This document shows, in pieces, positions 1-4,750 of a DNA stretch of 5,121 nt. Origin of the DNA: Trueperaceae bacterium (lineage in GTDB: Bacteria > Deinococcota > Deinococci > Deinococcales > Trueperaceae). The notes beneath the pieces were generated by a model. The model saw nothing but the letters and a program-made list of their open reading frames with translations, ran no database searches and had not been told where the DNA came from. Made by a program: the position numbers and the translations under genes. Position 1 is the stretch's first letter, and each line of letters begins with the position of its first letter. The DNA lies in assembly GCA_029210865.1 (NCBI GenBank), contig JARGGE010000226.1, positions 1 to 5,121 on the forward strand, read 5' to 3'.

Positions 1-513
1 GCGGCCTTCGTCGACGGCCCGTGGGCGCTCGCGGTGGCGCGCGGCGAGGAGGTCTGGCGGGCGACCGCGGCGATCGAGCCGGCCGCTCGGGGCGTCCCCG
101 TGGCGGTGGCCCGGCTCGTCCGCAGCGACGGGAGCTCGATGGGCGAGCAGCGCCTCGCCGACCCCGCGCGCTTCACGGGGCCGATCGCGTTGGTGGTGGG
201 CGCGGAGAACGCGAGCGCCGCCGAGGTCGTGGCCCACGCGCTCGTCGCGGGCGTCGGCGCCCGCGTCGTCGGCGAGCGGACGGCCGGGAACGTCGAGGCC
301 GTCCAGGCGCACGTGCTGCCCGACGGCAGCCGTGTGCTCGTCGCGATCGCCGACCTGCGCGGGGCGAGCGGCGCGTCCCTCACCGGCGGGGTGCGCCCCG
401 ACGTCGAGGCGCGCGCGACCGTGCGCGACCTGGCGCGCGGCGTCGACCCGCCGGTCGCCGAGGCGCGCCGCTGGTTGGGAGCGCTCCCGTTCACGCCGGG
501 GCGCTACTTCTGA
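1..513 (+). CDS. S41-family (C-terminal-processing-like) peptidase, C-terminal fragment
   Basis: The frame is open from base 1 to TGA at 511-513, giving 170 residues of a protein whose start lies outside the window. Residues 61-117 read as the end of a TSPc domain: a GPIALVV strand, then AENASAAEV, then VVGERTAGN, LPDGSRV and GGVRPDVE. These correspond to the family blocks GSASASE, GE.TFGKG, LPDGS and GI.PD. The Ser of NASAAE (fragment residue 72, codon 214-216) aligns with the catalytic Ser of CtpA/Prc. Twenty-five residues later, where those enzymes have the general-base Lys, there is Asn (codon 289-291). The protein is therefore probably a member of the S41 branches without the Ser-Lys dyad, or inactive. 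Such proteins usually cleave exported or membrane proteins outside the cytoplasmic membrane, but any signal peptide or PDZ domain would be upstream and unseen. Family call is fairly sure; activity and substrate are unknown. Confidence 0.8.
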   Translation, partial: AAFVDGPWALAVARGEEVWRATAAIEPAARGVPVAVARLVRSDGSSMGEQRLADPARFTGPIALVVGAENASAAEVVAHALVAGVGARVVGERTAGNVEAVQAHVLPDGSRVLVAIADLRGASGASLTGGVRPDVEARATVRDLARGVDPPVAEARRWLGALPFTPGRYF

Positions 514-540
514 GCGCCGGCGTCCGTGCTGCCGGCGCTC
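512..540 (+). terminator. Hairpin terminator overlapping the stop codon of the S41 gene
   Basis: A perfect 10-bp inverted repeat (GAGCGCCGGC at 512-521, GCCGGCGCTC at 531-540) encloses a 9-nt loop. The left arm begins at the second base of the TGA stop codon. Only a weak pyrimidine stretch (gtgccttcctc) follows, so it lacks the classical U tract. This is common in high-GC actinobacteria. The tRNA gene on the opposite strand points toward it, so it may stop both transcripts. The termination role is inferred from position and structure. Confidence 0.6.
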
Positions 541-545
541 GTGCC

Positions 546-572
546 TTCCTCATCGGGGGTGCGTGCTAGACT
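546..572 (+). promoter_or_regulatory. Candidate promoter for the downstream foldase gene
   Basis: TGCTAGACT at 564-572 is an extended -10 (TGN-TANNNT) of the kind common in actinobacteria. A poor -35 candidate, TTCCTC, lies at 546-551 with a 15-bp spacer. A start near 579 would give a leader of about 180 nt for the gene at 762. That leader would include the complement of the whole tRNA-Arg gene. No better plus-strand promoter is visible between here and 762. Assigned by motif only. Confidence 0.35.
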
Positions 573-624
573 TCTCGGCGCTGCCGAACGGACGTGCGCG
601 CCTCATCGGCGCCGCGCCGCGGTT

Positions 625-701
625 TGGTGCGCCCGACAGGATTCGAACCTGTGACCTTTCGCTCCGGAGGCGAACGCTCTATCCGACTGAGCTACGGGCG
701 C
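625..701 (-). tRNA. tRNA-Arg, anticodon CCG (decodes CGG)
   Basis: Read on the minus strand from 701 to 625, all cloverleaf parts are present. The acceptor stem GCGCCCG (701-695) pairs perfectly with CGGGCGC (635-629), followed by discriminator A at 628 and a genome-encoded CCA (627-625). The D arm is GCTC-loop-GAGC. The anticodon stem TTCGC/GCGAA is perfect and its loop is CTCCGGA, giving anticodon CCG at 667-665. The T arm is ACAGG-TTCGAAT-CCTGT. At 77 nt it is a normal elongator tRNA with no sign of degeneration. It reads CGG, a frequent Arg codon in such GC-rich genes. It lies opposite both flanking protein genes: convergent with the S41 gene and divergent from the foldase gene. Confidence 0.97.
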
Positions 702-723
702 GCGGGAACCGCATGAACGCAAA

Positions 724-756
724 CGTCAAGCTAGCACCACCCCTGGAGGACGTCAA
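724..756 (-). promoter_or_regulatory. Promoter of tRNA-Arg (minus strand)
   Basis: On the minus strand TTGACG (756-751) is followed by exactly 17 bases and then TAGCTT (733-728). This is a near-consensus housekeeping-sigma promoter with a TANNNT -10 element. It predicts a start near 721 and about 20 nt of 5' leader before the mature tRNA end at 701. A second TTGACG lies at 729-724 but is too close to the tRNA to act as its -35. The -35 falls between the ribosome-binding site and the ATG of the divergent foldase gene. Confidence 0.6.
745..750 (+). promoter_or_regulatory. Ribosome-binding site of the foldase gene
   Basis: GGAGGA at 745-750 is a strong Shine-Dalgarno sequence, 11 bases before ATG 762. 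It supports that start. It also lies inside the spacer of the minus-strand tRNA promoter, so the two signals constrain each other. Confidence 0.75.
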
Positions 757-761
757 CACCC

Positions 762-2759
762 ATGAAGCTCAGCCGCCGCGCCAACACGATCATCCTTTGG
801 GTCGTCTCGATCGGGCTCCTGCTCGGGATGATCATCACGTTCACCCCCACGCTCGGGCTCGGTATGGGCGGCCAGAACGACACGAGCGCCGTCGCCCTGA
901 CCGTCAACGGCGAGCCGATCCGTGAGCTCGCCGTCGCCCAGGCCCGCTCCAACCCGCTGTTCGTCGCCGTGACCGAGGGCGAGGTGGGCGAGGACCTCGA
1001 ACTGCTGCTCGTCGATTCGCTCATCCGCCAGGAGGTCGTGCGCCAGGACGCGGCGCGCCAGCGCGTTACCGACGGCGACGTTCGCGCCGCCGTCGACGAG
1101 TTCCGGGTGAGCCGCGGGGTGGACGGGCGCGCGAACGACTCGGCCTACCTCAACCTGATCGGGAACTCCGGGTTCACCGACCAGACCTTCCGCGACTACC
1201 TGCGCGAGCAGCTGCGCCAGCAGGCCTGGGAGGCGGGGATCGTCGGCGACGTCGAGGTCACGGACGACGAGGTTCGCGCCTACTTCGAAGGGAACCGCGA
1301 CGCCTACGTCAGCGAGGAGCGGATCGTGGCGCGCGACATCGTCACCGAGACGCTCGAGGCGGCCGCCGAGGTGCGCCAGCGCCTGCTCGACGGCGAGGAC
1401 GCCGGCACCGTGGCGCGCGAGACCTCGGTCGAGCGCGCCGATCGCGACGGCGCCCTCGGCGCCGCCGCCGGCGAGACCGAGCCCCGCCCGGTCGGCCGTC
1501 CGGCGCTGCCGACGGTCGTCGCCACCGAGGCCTTCGCGCTGCGCGGGCCGGGCGTCACCGAGGTCGTCGAGTCGGACGCCCGCTTCCACGTCGTGGTCGT
1601 CGAGGAGTACCTCGCGGCGGCGCCGCGGCCGTTCGAGGAGGTCGCCGACGTGGTGCGCGAGGACGCGCTCGCCGCCAAGCAGACCGGCGTGCTCGAGCGC
1701 GCGATCGAGGGCCTCGTCGATGCCGCTCGGGTCGAGTTCCCGGCGAGCAGCTCGCTGTCGTTCGACGACGCGCCGGTCGCCCGCGTGGGCGACGTCGAGA
1801 TCCTCCGCTCGGACCTCGTGCGCGCGACGTACACGAACCCGCAGATCCAACAGGCGCTCTCGCCGGACAGCGCGATCCTGATCACCGCCTTCTTCAAGCC
1901 CGCGATCCTCGGGCAGCTCGTCGACCAGGAGCTCGCGCTCCAGGGCGCCGACGAGCTCGGCCAGCCCTTCGTCGGTCCGCGCTCGCTCGTCGCCCAGAGC
2001 GCCCTCGCCTACGTGGCGCGCGACGCCGAGGTCGACGAGGAGGCGGTCGTCGCCTACTACGAGCAGAACCAGGCGCAGTTCACGGTGCCGGCGTCCGCCG
2101 TGGTCGCCCGCGTCGACCTGGACTCCATCGAGTCGGCGGCGGCGTACCGCTCGCGCCTGCTCGACGGCGCCGACTACCTCGAGGCGGCGGGCGAGATCGG
2201 TGCCGGCGTCGAGGAGCTCGGGACCGTCCGTCCCGGCCAGCTCGAGGGCATCCTGGACGCGACCCTGTTCGGCACCGACGCCTTCGAGGACCTCCCCGGT
2301 TCGCCCTGGCAGGTGTCCGACGTGCTCGCGCTGATCGACGAGGTCGAGGTGCTGCCCGAAGCGGTGGCGACCGAAGGGGAGACCGAGGAGGTCGACCCGG
2401 TGAACGCGACCGTCGAACGCTACGTGGTGCTCGTCGGGGAGCGGACGCCCGAGGTCGTGCGGCCGCTCGACGAGGTCCGCGCGCAGGTGGAGGCCACGGT
2501 GCTGGCGCAGGAGCGTGCGGCGCTGCGCGCGGCGTGGCTCGGCGAGCTGCGCGAGCGCATCGACGTCGAGGACTCGCTCCTCGAGGGCGACGCGGCACCG
2601 TTCCCGTTCGACCCGACGCTCGACGGCGCAGCGGCCGACGGCACCGAGGGCGACGCCACGGAGGCCGAAGCCGCGACCGATGGTGCGGCCGACGTGGCCG
2701 CCGGCGACGCGGACGCTGATGCCGCCGCCGACGAAGGGGCCGACGCCGCCAGCGAGTGA
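762..2759 (+). CDS. Membrane-anchored SurA/PrsA-like peptidyl-prolyl isomerase (foldase) with two parvulin-like units
   Basis: The 665-aa protein starts MKLSRR and has a hydrophobic segment at residues 9-27. No lipobox or obvious cleavage site is seen, so it is probably an uncleaved anchor with the body outside the membrane. VALTVNGEPI (44-53) opens a SurA_N-type helical domain (to about 165). A parvulin-like region follows (about 186-282; DGALG at 229-233, TEAFAL at 255-260, FHVVVVEEY at 275-283). A second unit starts at VARVGDVEI (339-347), with its PPIase-like part at about 442-559. Matching landmarks (AYFEGN 173-178/AYYEQN 431-436; RLLDG 207-211/465-469) support internal duplication. The first parvulin His seems to be Asp192, and unit two is more eroded, so chaperone activity may matter more than isomerisation. 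The tail from about 620 is almost only Ala, Asp, Glu, Gly and Thr. I see no cysteine. The family typically helps exported proteins fold. It is flanked by its own hairpin and probably monocistronic. Confidence 0.8.
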   Translation: MKLSRRANTIILWVVSIGLLLGMIITFTPTLGLGMGGQNDTSAVALTVNGEPIRELAVAQARSNPLFVAVTEGEVGEDLELLLVDSLIRQEVVRQDAARQRVTDGDVRAAVDEFRVSRGVDGRANDSAYLNLIGNSGFTDQTFRDYLREQLRQQAWEAGIVGDVEVTDDEVRAYFEGNRDAYVSEERIVARDIVTETLEAAAEVRQRLLDGEDAGTVARETSVERADRDGALGAAAGETEPRPVGRPALPTVVATEAFALRGPGVTEVVESDARFHVVVVEEYLAAAPRPFEEVADVVREDALAAKQTGVLERAIEGLVDAARVEFPASSSLSFDDAPVARVGDVEILRSDLVRATYTNPQIQQALSPDSAILITAFFKPAILGQLVDQELALQGADELGQPFVGPRSLVAQSALAYVARDAEVDEEAVVAYYEQNQAQFTVPASAVVARVDLDSIESAAAYRSRLLDGADYLEAAGEIGAGVEELGTVRPGQLEGILDATLFGTDAFEDLPGSPWQVSDVLALIDEVEVLPEAVATEGETEEVDPVNATVERYVVLVGERTPEVVRPLDEVRAQVEATVLAQERAALRAAWLGELRERIDVEDSLLEGDAAPFPFDPTLDGAAADGTEGDATEAEAATDGAADVAAGDADADAAADEGADAASE

Positions 2760-2775
2760 CCCCGGCGCGCGAGGA

Positions 2776-2816
2776 CGGCGCGGCGGCGGGGGCGACGTCC
2801 CCCCGCCGCCGCGCCG
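2776..2816 (+). terminator. Strong 17-bp hairpin between the foldase gene and purH
   Basis: Arms 2776-2792 and 2800-2816 are perfectly complementary over 17 bp, all G:C, around the 7-nt loop CGACGTC. The hairpin begins 17 bases after the foldase stop and ends seven bases before the purH -10. Only two T residues follow, so it has no U tract, but its position and stability fit a terminator. It occupies the place where the -35 of purH would lie. Confidence 0.65.
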
Positions 2817-2822
2817 CGTTGG

Positions 2823-2828
2823 TACCCT
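2823..2828 (+). promoter_or_regulatory. -10 element for leaderless purH transcription
   Basis: TACCCT (2823-2828) fits TANNNT and ends exactly six bases before A of ATG 2835. That is the usual distance from a -10 to the transcription start. No Shine-Dalgarno sequence precedes the ATG (only gcgggc). Both facts point to a transcript starting at or next to the ATG, common in actinobacteria. No recognisable -35 is present. Confidence 0.55.
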
Positions 2829-2834
2829 GCGGGC

Positions 2835-4355
2835 ATGCCCCGTGCCCTCCTCAGCGTCTCCGACAAGACCGGCCTCGTCGACTTCGCCCGCGCGCTCGTC
2901 GACCTCGGCTTCGAACTGATCGCCACCGGCGGCACCCACCGCGCCCTGGAGGCGGCCGGCCTTCCGGCCCTGCAGGTGGCGGACGTCACCGGCGCGCCCG
3001 AGATCCTGGGCGGGCGGGTCAAGACCCTCCACCCGGCGATCCACGGGGGTCTGCTCGCCCGCCCCACGCCGGAGCACGAGGCCGAGCTGGCGCACCACGG
3101 TCTGCAGCGGATCGACCTGGTCGCCGTCAACCTCTACCCGTTCGAGGAGACCGTCGCGCGCCCGGGCGTGGGCGACGACGAGGCGATGAAGCAACTCGAC
3201 ATCGGCGGGCCGACGATGGTGCGGGCCGCCGCCAAGAACCACGCGGCGGTCGTCGTGGTGGTCGATCCGAGCGAGTACCCGGCCGTGGCGGCTGAGCTGG
3301 CCGCCGGTCCGCTCCCGTTGGCCCGTCGGCGCGCGCTCGCCCGCACCGCCTTCGCGCACACGGCCGCGTACGACGCGGCGATCGTGGCGTACCTCGACGG
3401 TGACGAGCCGCTGCCGGCGACCAAGCACGTCACGCTGACGCGCGCCGAGGTGCTGCGCTACGGCGAGAACCCGCACCAGGCAGGAGCCCGCTACCGCGAG
3501 GCGGGGCAGCATGGCTGGTGGGACGACGTCGTCCAGCACGGGGGGCTGGCGCTCTCGTACCTCAACCTCTTCGACGCCGACGCGGCCTGGCGCTTGGTGC
3601 ACGCCTTCGACCAGGGTCCGGCCGCGGTGGTGGTCAAGCACGCCAACCCGTGCGGCGTGGCCGTCGCCGGCGACCTCGCGATGGCCTACGAGCGCGCCTT
3701 CGAGGCCGACCCCAAGTCGGCCTTCGGCGGCGTCGTCGCGCTCAACGGGCGCGTCGACCTGGCGCTGGCCGAGGTGCTCGTCGCCAACCCGAAGGCCGAC
3801 GTGCTCATCGCGACCGGGTACGACGAGGACGCGCGCGCGCTGCTCACCCGCAAGCGCAAGTCGATGCGCGTGCTCGAGGCGCCGGCGCCGGGTGCCGAGC
3901 GCTACGGCCTGCGCCGGATCGACGGCGGCTTCCTGCTCCAGACGCCCGAGCAGGTCGTCCTCGACCGGAGCGGTTGGCAGGTGGTCACCGCGCGCGCGCC
4001 GAGCGGGGCCGAGTGGGCCGACCTGACGATGGCGTGGCGGGTGTGCGCGGCGGTCTCCTCGAACGCGATCGTGCTGGTCAAGGACGGCCGCGCGGTGGGC
4101 ATCGGCGCCGGGCAGCAGAGCCGGGTGGACGCCGCCGAGATCGCCGCGACCAAGGCGGCCGGGCGCGCGGTCGGCGGGGGGTGCGCGTCGGACGCCTTCT
4201 ACCCGTTCCGGGACGGTCTCGATGCGGCCGCGGCCGCGGGCGCGACCGCGGTGATCCAGCCCGGCGGCTCGGTGCGCGACCCCGAGGTGATCGCGGCGGC
4301 GGACGAGCACGGCCTGGCGATGGTCTTCACGGGGCGGCGCCACTTCCGCCACTAA
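2835..4355 (+). CDS. purH: Bifunctional AICAR formyltransferase / IMP cyclohydrolase
   Basis: This cytoplasmic enzyme catalyses the last two steps of de novo purine synthesis. AICAR is formylated using 10-formyl-tetrahydrofolate, and FAICAR is then cyclised to IMP. The 506-aa product is slightly shorter than many PurH proteins but complete. The cyclohydrolase (MGS-like) domain spans about 1-190, with SVSDKTG (7-13), TGGT (31-34), GGRVKTLHPAIHGG (59-72) and LDIGGPTMVRAAAKNH (121-136). The transformylase follows: LRYGENPHQ (207-215), KHANPCG (268-274) with the expected Lys268-His269 pair, SAFGG (295-299), GIGAGQQSRVD (422-432), ASDAFYPFRDG (451-461) and VIQPGGSVRD (473-482). It ends in the typical FTGRRHFRH. 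At 408-411 it reads SSNA where many homologues have KSNA, probably a lineage variant. The ATG at 2835 is the only sensible start and appears leaderless. purN is not adjacent; the gene looks monocistronic between two hairpins. Confidence 0.97.
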   Translation: MPRALLSVSDKTGLVDFARALVDLGFELIATGGTHRALEAAGLPALQVADVTGAPEILGGRVKTLHPAIHGGLLARPTPEHEAELAHHGLQRIDLVAVNLYPFEETVARPGVGDDEAMKQLDIGGPTMVRAAAKNHAAVVVVVDPSEYPAVAAELAAGPLPLARRRALARTAFAHTAAYDAAIVAYLDGDEPLPATKHVTLTRAEVLRYGENPHQAGARYREAGQHGWWDDVVQHGGLALSYLNLFDADAAWRLVHAFDQGPAAVVVKHANPCGVAVAGDLAMAYERAFEADPKSAFGGVVALNGRVDLALAEVLVANPKADVLIATGYDEDARALLTRKRKSMRVLEAPAPGAERYGLRRIDGGFLLQTPEQVVLDRSGWQVVTARAPSGAEWADLTMAWRVCAAVSSNAIVLVKDGRAVGIGAGQQSRVDAAEIAATKAAGRAVGGGCASDAFYPFRDGLDAAAAAGATAVIQPGGSVRDPEVIAAADEHGLAMVFTGRRHFRH

Positions 4356-4404
4356 CGTCGCGCCACGGCCGGCGGGCCCCACCAGGACGGCGCAGGTCGC
4401 CTTC

Positions 4405-4450
4405 CGACGTGAGGGACGGGGCGAACGCACGCGCCTCGTCCCTCACGTCG
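4405..4450 (+). terminator. Long hairpin, probable purH terminator
   Basis: CGACGTGAGGGACG (4405-4418) pairs perfectly with 4437-4450 over 14 bp. The stem continues inward with one G-U pair (4419/4436) and four G:C pairs (4420-4423 with 4432-4435), leaving the 8-nt loop aacgcacg. It begins 49 bases after the purH stop. No U tract follows. A competing pairing exists between caggacg (4383-4389) and cgtcctg (4449-4455). Termination is the simplest reading. Near-perfect symmetry also allows action on the other strand or a protein-binding role. Confidence 0.6.
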
Positions 4451-4467
4451 TCCTGAACGCCCCAGGT

Positions 4468-4510
4468 ACCAGGGCTGGCGTCGGACCGCGTTGGACGCAC
4501 CACATCTGGT
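4468..4510 (+). promoter_or_regulatory. Upstream pair of NrdR-box-like operators
   Basis: ACCAGGGCTGGC (4468-4479) and ACCACATCTGGT (4499-4510) start exactly 31 bp apart. Both have the form ACCA-N4-TGG. The second is a near-perfect palindrome. Its reverse complement, ACCAGATGTGGT, matches the operator-like sequence at 4663-4674 in 11 of 12 positions. NrdR, the ATP-cone repressor of ribonucleotide reductase genes, is known to bind paired 16-bp palindromes about three helical turns apart. The first member has a poor centre (GG rather than AT), so this pair is less sure than the downstream one. Confidence 0.4.
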
Positions 4511-4542
4511 ACGCCCCCCCACACCCTGGCGCCCGCCCGTGG

Positions 4543-4548
4543 TAGGCT
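4543..4548 (+). promoter_or_regulatory. Candidate -10 element for nrdJ
   Basis: TAGGCT (4543-4548), in the context gtggTAGGCTttcg, fits the actinobacterial TANNNT -10. No clear -35 is seen 16-18 bp upstream. A start near 4555 would give a leader of about 195 nt carrying several hairpins and the downstream operator pair. A promoter nearer the gene is an alternative: TTGTAT at 4640-4645 with TACTAG at 4662-4667 (16-bp spacer). It would coincide with the downstream NrdR-like pair, as is usual for NrdR control. Confidence 0.4.
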
Positions 4549-4575
4549 TTCGTTTGCGCCGCTTTCGCGGATTCG

Positions 4576-4606
4576 ACGCCCAGCCCGCGGTCCGCCCGCG
4601 GGGCGT
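4576..4606 (+). other. GC-rich bulged hairpin in the putative nrdJ leader
   Basis: CCCGCGG (4584-4590) pairs with CCGCGGG (4596-4602) around a 5-nt loop. ACGC (4576-4579) extends the stem by pairing with GCGT (4603-4606), leaving a 4-nt bulge (ccag) on the 5' side. It would be in RNA if transcription starts near 4555. Function unknown. Confidence 0.4.
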
Positions 4607-4630
4607 GTGGCCGAACTCGCACGGCGTGTG
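4602..4630 (+). repeat. Direct repeat GGCGTGTG, 21-bp period
   Basis: GGCGTGTG occurs at 4602-4609 and again at 4623-4630, offset by exactly 21 bp, or two helical turns. Both copies lie immediately upstream of the operator-like pair at 4632-4674. The spacing would suit a protein binding one DNA face, but an 8-mer repeat in such GC-rich DNA can be chance. Confidence 0.3.
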
Positions 4631-4631
4631 C

Positions 4632-4674
4632 CCATCATCTTGTATGCATGGGCGCGTGACCTACTAGATGTGGT
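4632..4674 (+). promoter_or_regulatory. Downstream pair of NrdR-box-like operators before nrdJ
   Basis: CCATCATCTTGT (4632-4643) and ACTAGATGTGGT (4663-4674) lie 31 bp apart, start to start. Both have a central AT and fit most of the strong positions of the known NrdR box (C-w-A-n-A-T-n-T-w-G). The reverse complement of the first, ACAAGATGATGG, shares ACnAGATG with the second. The same core occurs inverted at 4499-4510. The 31-bp spacing equals that of characterised NrdR box pairs, and the next gene encodes a ribonucleotide reductase. The region also contains TTGTAT and TACTAG, which could be -35 and -10 elements. NrdR itself is not encoded in the window. Confidence 0.6.
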
Positions 4675-4687
4675 ACGTAGCCGTACC
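4672..4687 (+). other. Small hairpin next to the last NrdR-like box
   Basis: GGTACG (4672-4677) and CGTACC (4682-4687) form a perfect 6-bp stem with a TAGC loop. The left arm overlaps the 3' end of the operator-like sequence at 4663-4674. It could be part of the leader RNA or simply a chance GGTAC palindrome. Confidence 0.3.
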
Positions 4688-4691
4688 GACC

Positions 4692-4726
4692 GGAGCCCAG
4701 GAGTGGCAGCGTTCCTCCCGGGCTTC
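4692..4726 (+). other. Hairpin just upstream of the nrdJ start
   Basis: AGCCC (4694-4698) pairs with GGGCT (4720-4724) and GGAG (4700-4703) pairs with CTCC (4715-4718), separated by one A-C mismatch. An outer G-U and G-C pair extend the stem. The loop is 11 nt. It ends 24 bases before GTG 4751, outside the likely ribosome-binding site. It would bury the alternative in-frame GTG at 4703, which favours 4751 as the start. Confidence 0.4.
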
Positions 4727-4735
4727 CGCGCACGA

Positions 4736-4741
4736 GAGGGG
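4736..4741 (+). promoter_or_regulatory. Ribosome-binding site deciding the nrdJ start
   Basis: GAGGGG (4736-4741) lies nine bases before GTG 4751, a good distance for a Shine-Dalgarno sequence. It supports 4751 over the in-frame GTG at 4703, whose possible site (CGGAG, 4691-4695) lies in a hairpin arm. Confidence 0.5.
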
Positions 4742-4750
4742 TGCCCCAGA

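Larger units (their letters stand above)
4356..4750 (+). other. 395-bp regulatory intergenic region between purH and nrdJ
   Basis: No convincing gene is seen on either strand here. From left to right it holds the purH hairpin (4405-4450), one operator-like pair (4468-4510), a candidate -10 (4543-4548), a CCGC-TTTC-GCGG mini-hairpin (4559-4570), a GC-rich bulged hairpin (4576-4606), an 8-bp direct repeat (4602-4630), a second operator-like pair (4632-4674), two further hairpins (4672-4687, 4692-4726) and the nrdJ ribosome-binding site. The length and density of signals suggest that nrdJ is tightly controlled. No B12-box (GCCACTG-like) sequence is present, so a classical cobalamin riboswitch is unlikely. 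Confidence 0.6.

Noticed and set aside
598..612. Five-bp hairpin GCGCC-tcatc-GGCGC as a tRNA terminator
   Set aside because: Too short and in too GC-rich a context. The 10-bp hairpin at 512-540 is the better terminator candidate.
332..925. A plus-strand open frame running through the tRNA-Arg region into the foldase gene
   Set aside because: It overlaps the S41 gene end, the complement of the tRNA and the foldase start in another frame. Its product is low-complexity Arg-rich. It is a shadow.
753..4430. A minus-strand open frame of more than 1200 codons opposite the foldase and purH genes
   Set aside because: It is the antisense of two well-supported genes in GC-rich DNA where stops are rare. 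Its product is Arg/Gly/Val-rich with no recognisable domain, and it spans both intergenic signals.
4644..4667. Seven-codon upstream reading frame (ATG 4644 to TAG 4665-4667)
   Set aside because: No ribosome-binding site is seen and it lies within the putative operator pair. Too short to support from sequence alone.
4555..4750. Cobalamin riboswitch controlling nrdJ
   Set aside because: No B12-box (GCCACTG-like) or recognisable core of the element is found. If the leader is structured, it is something else.
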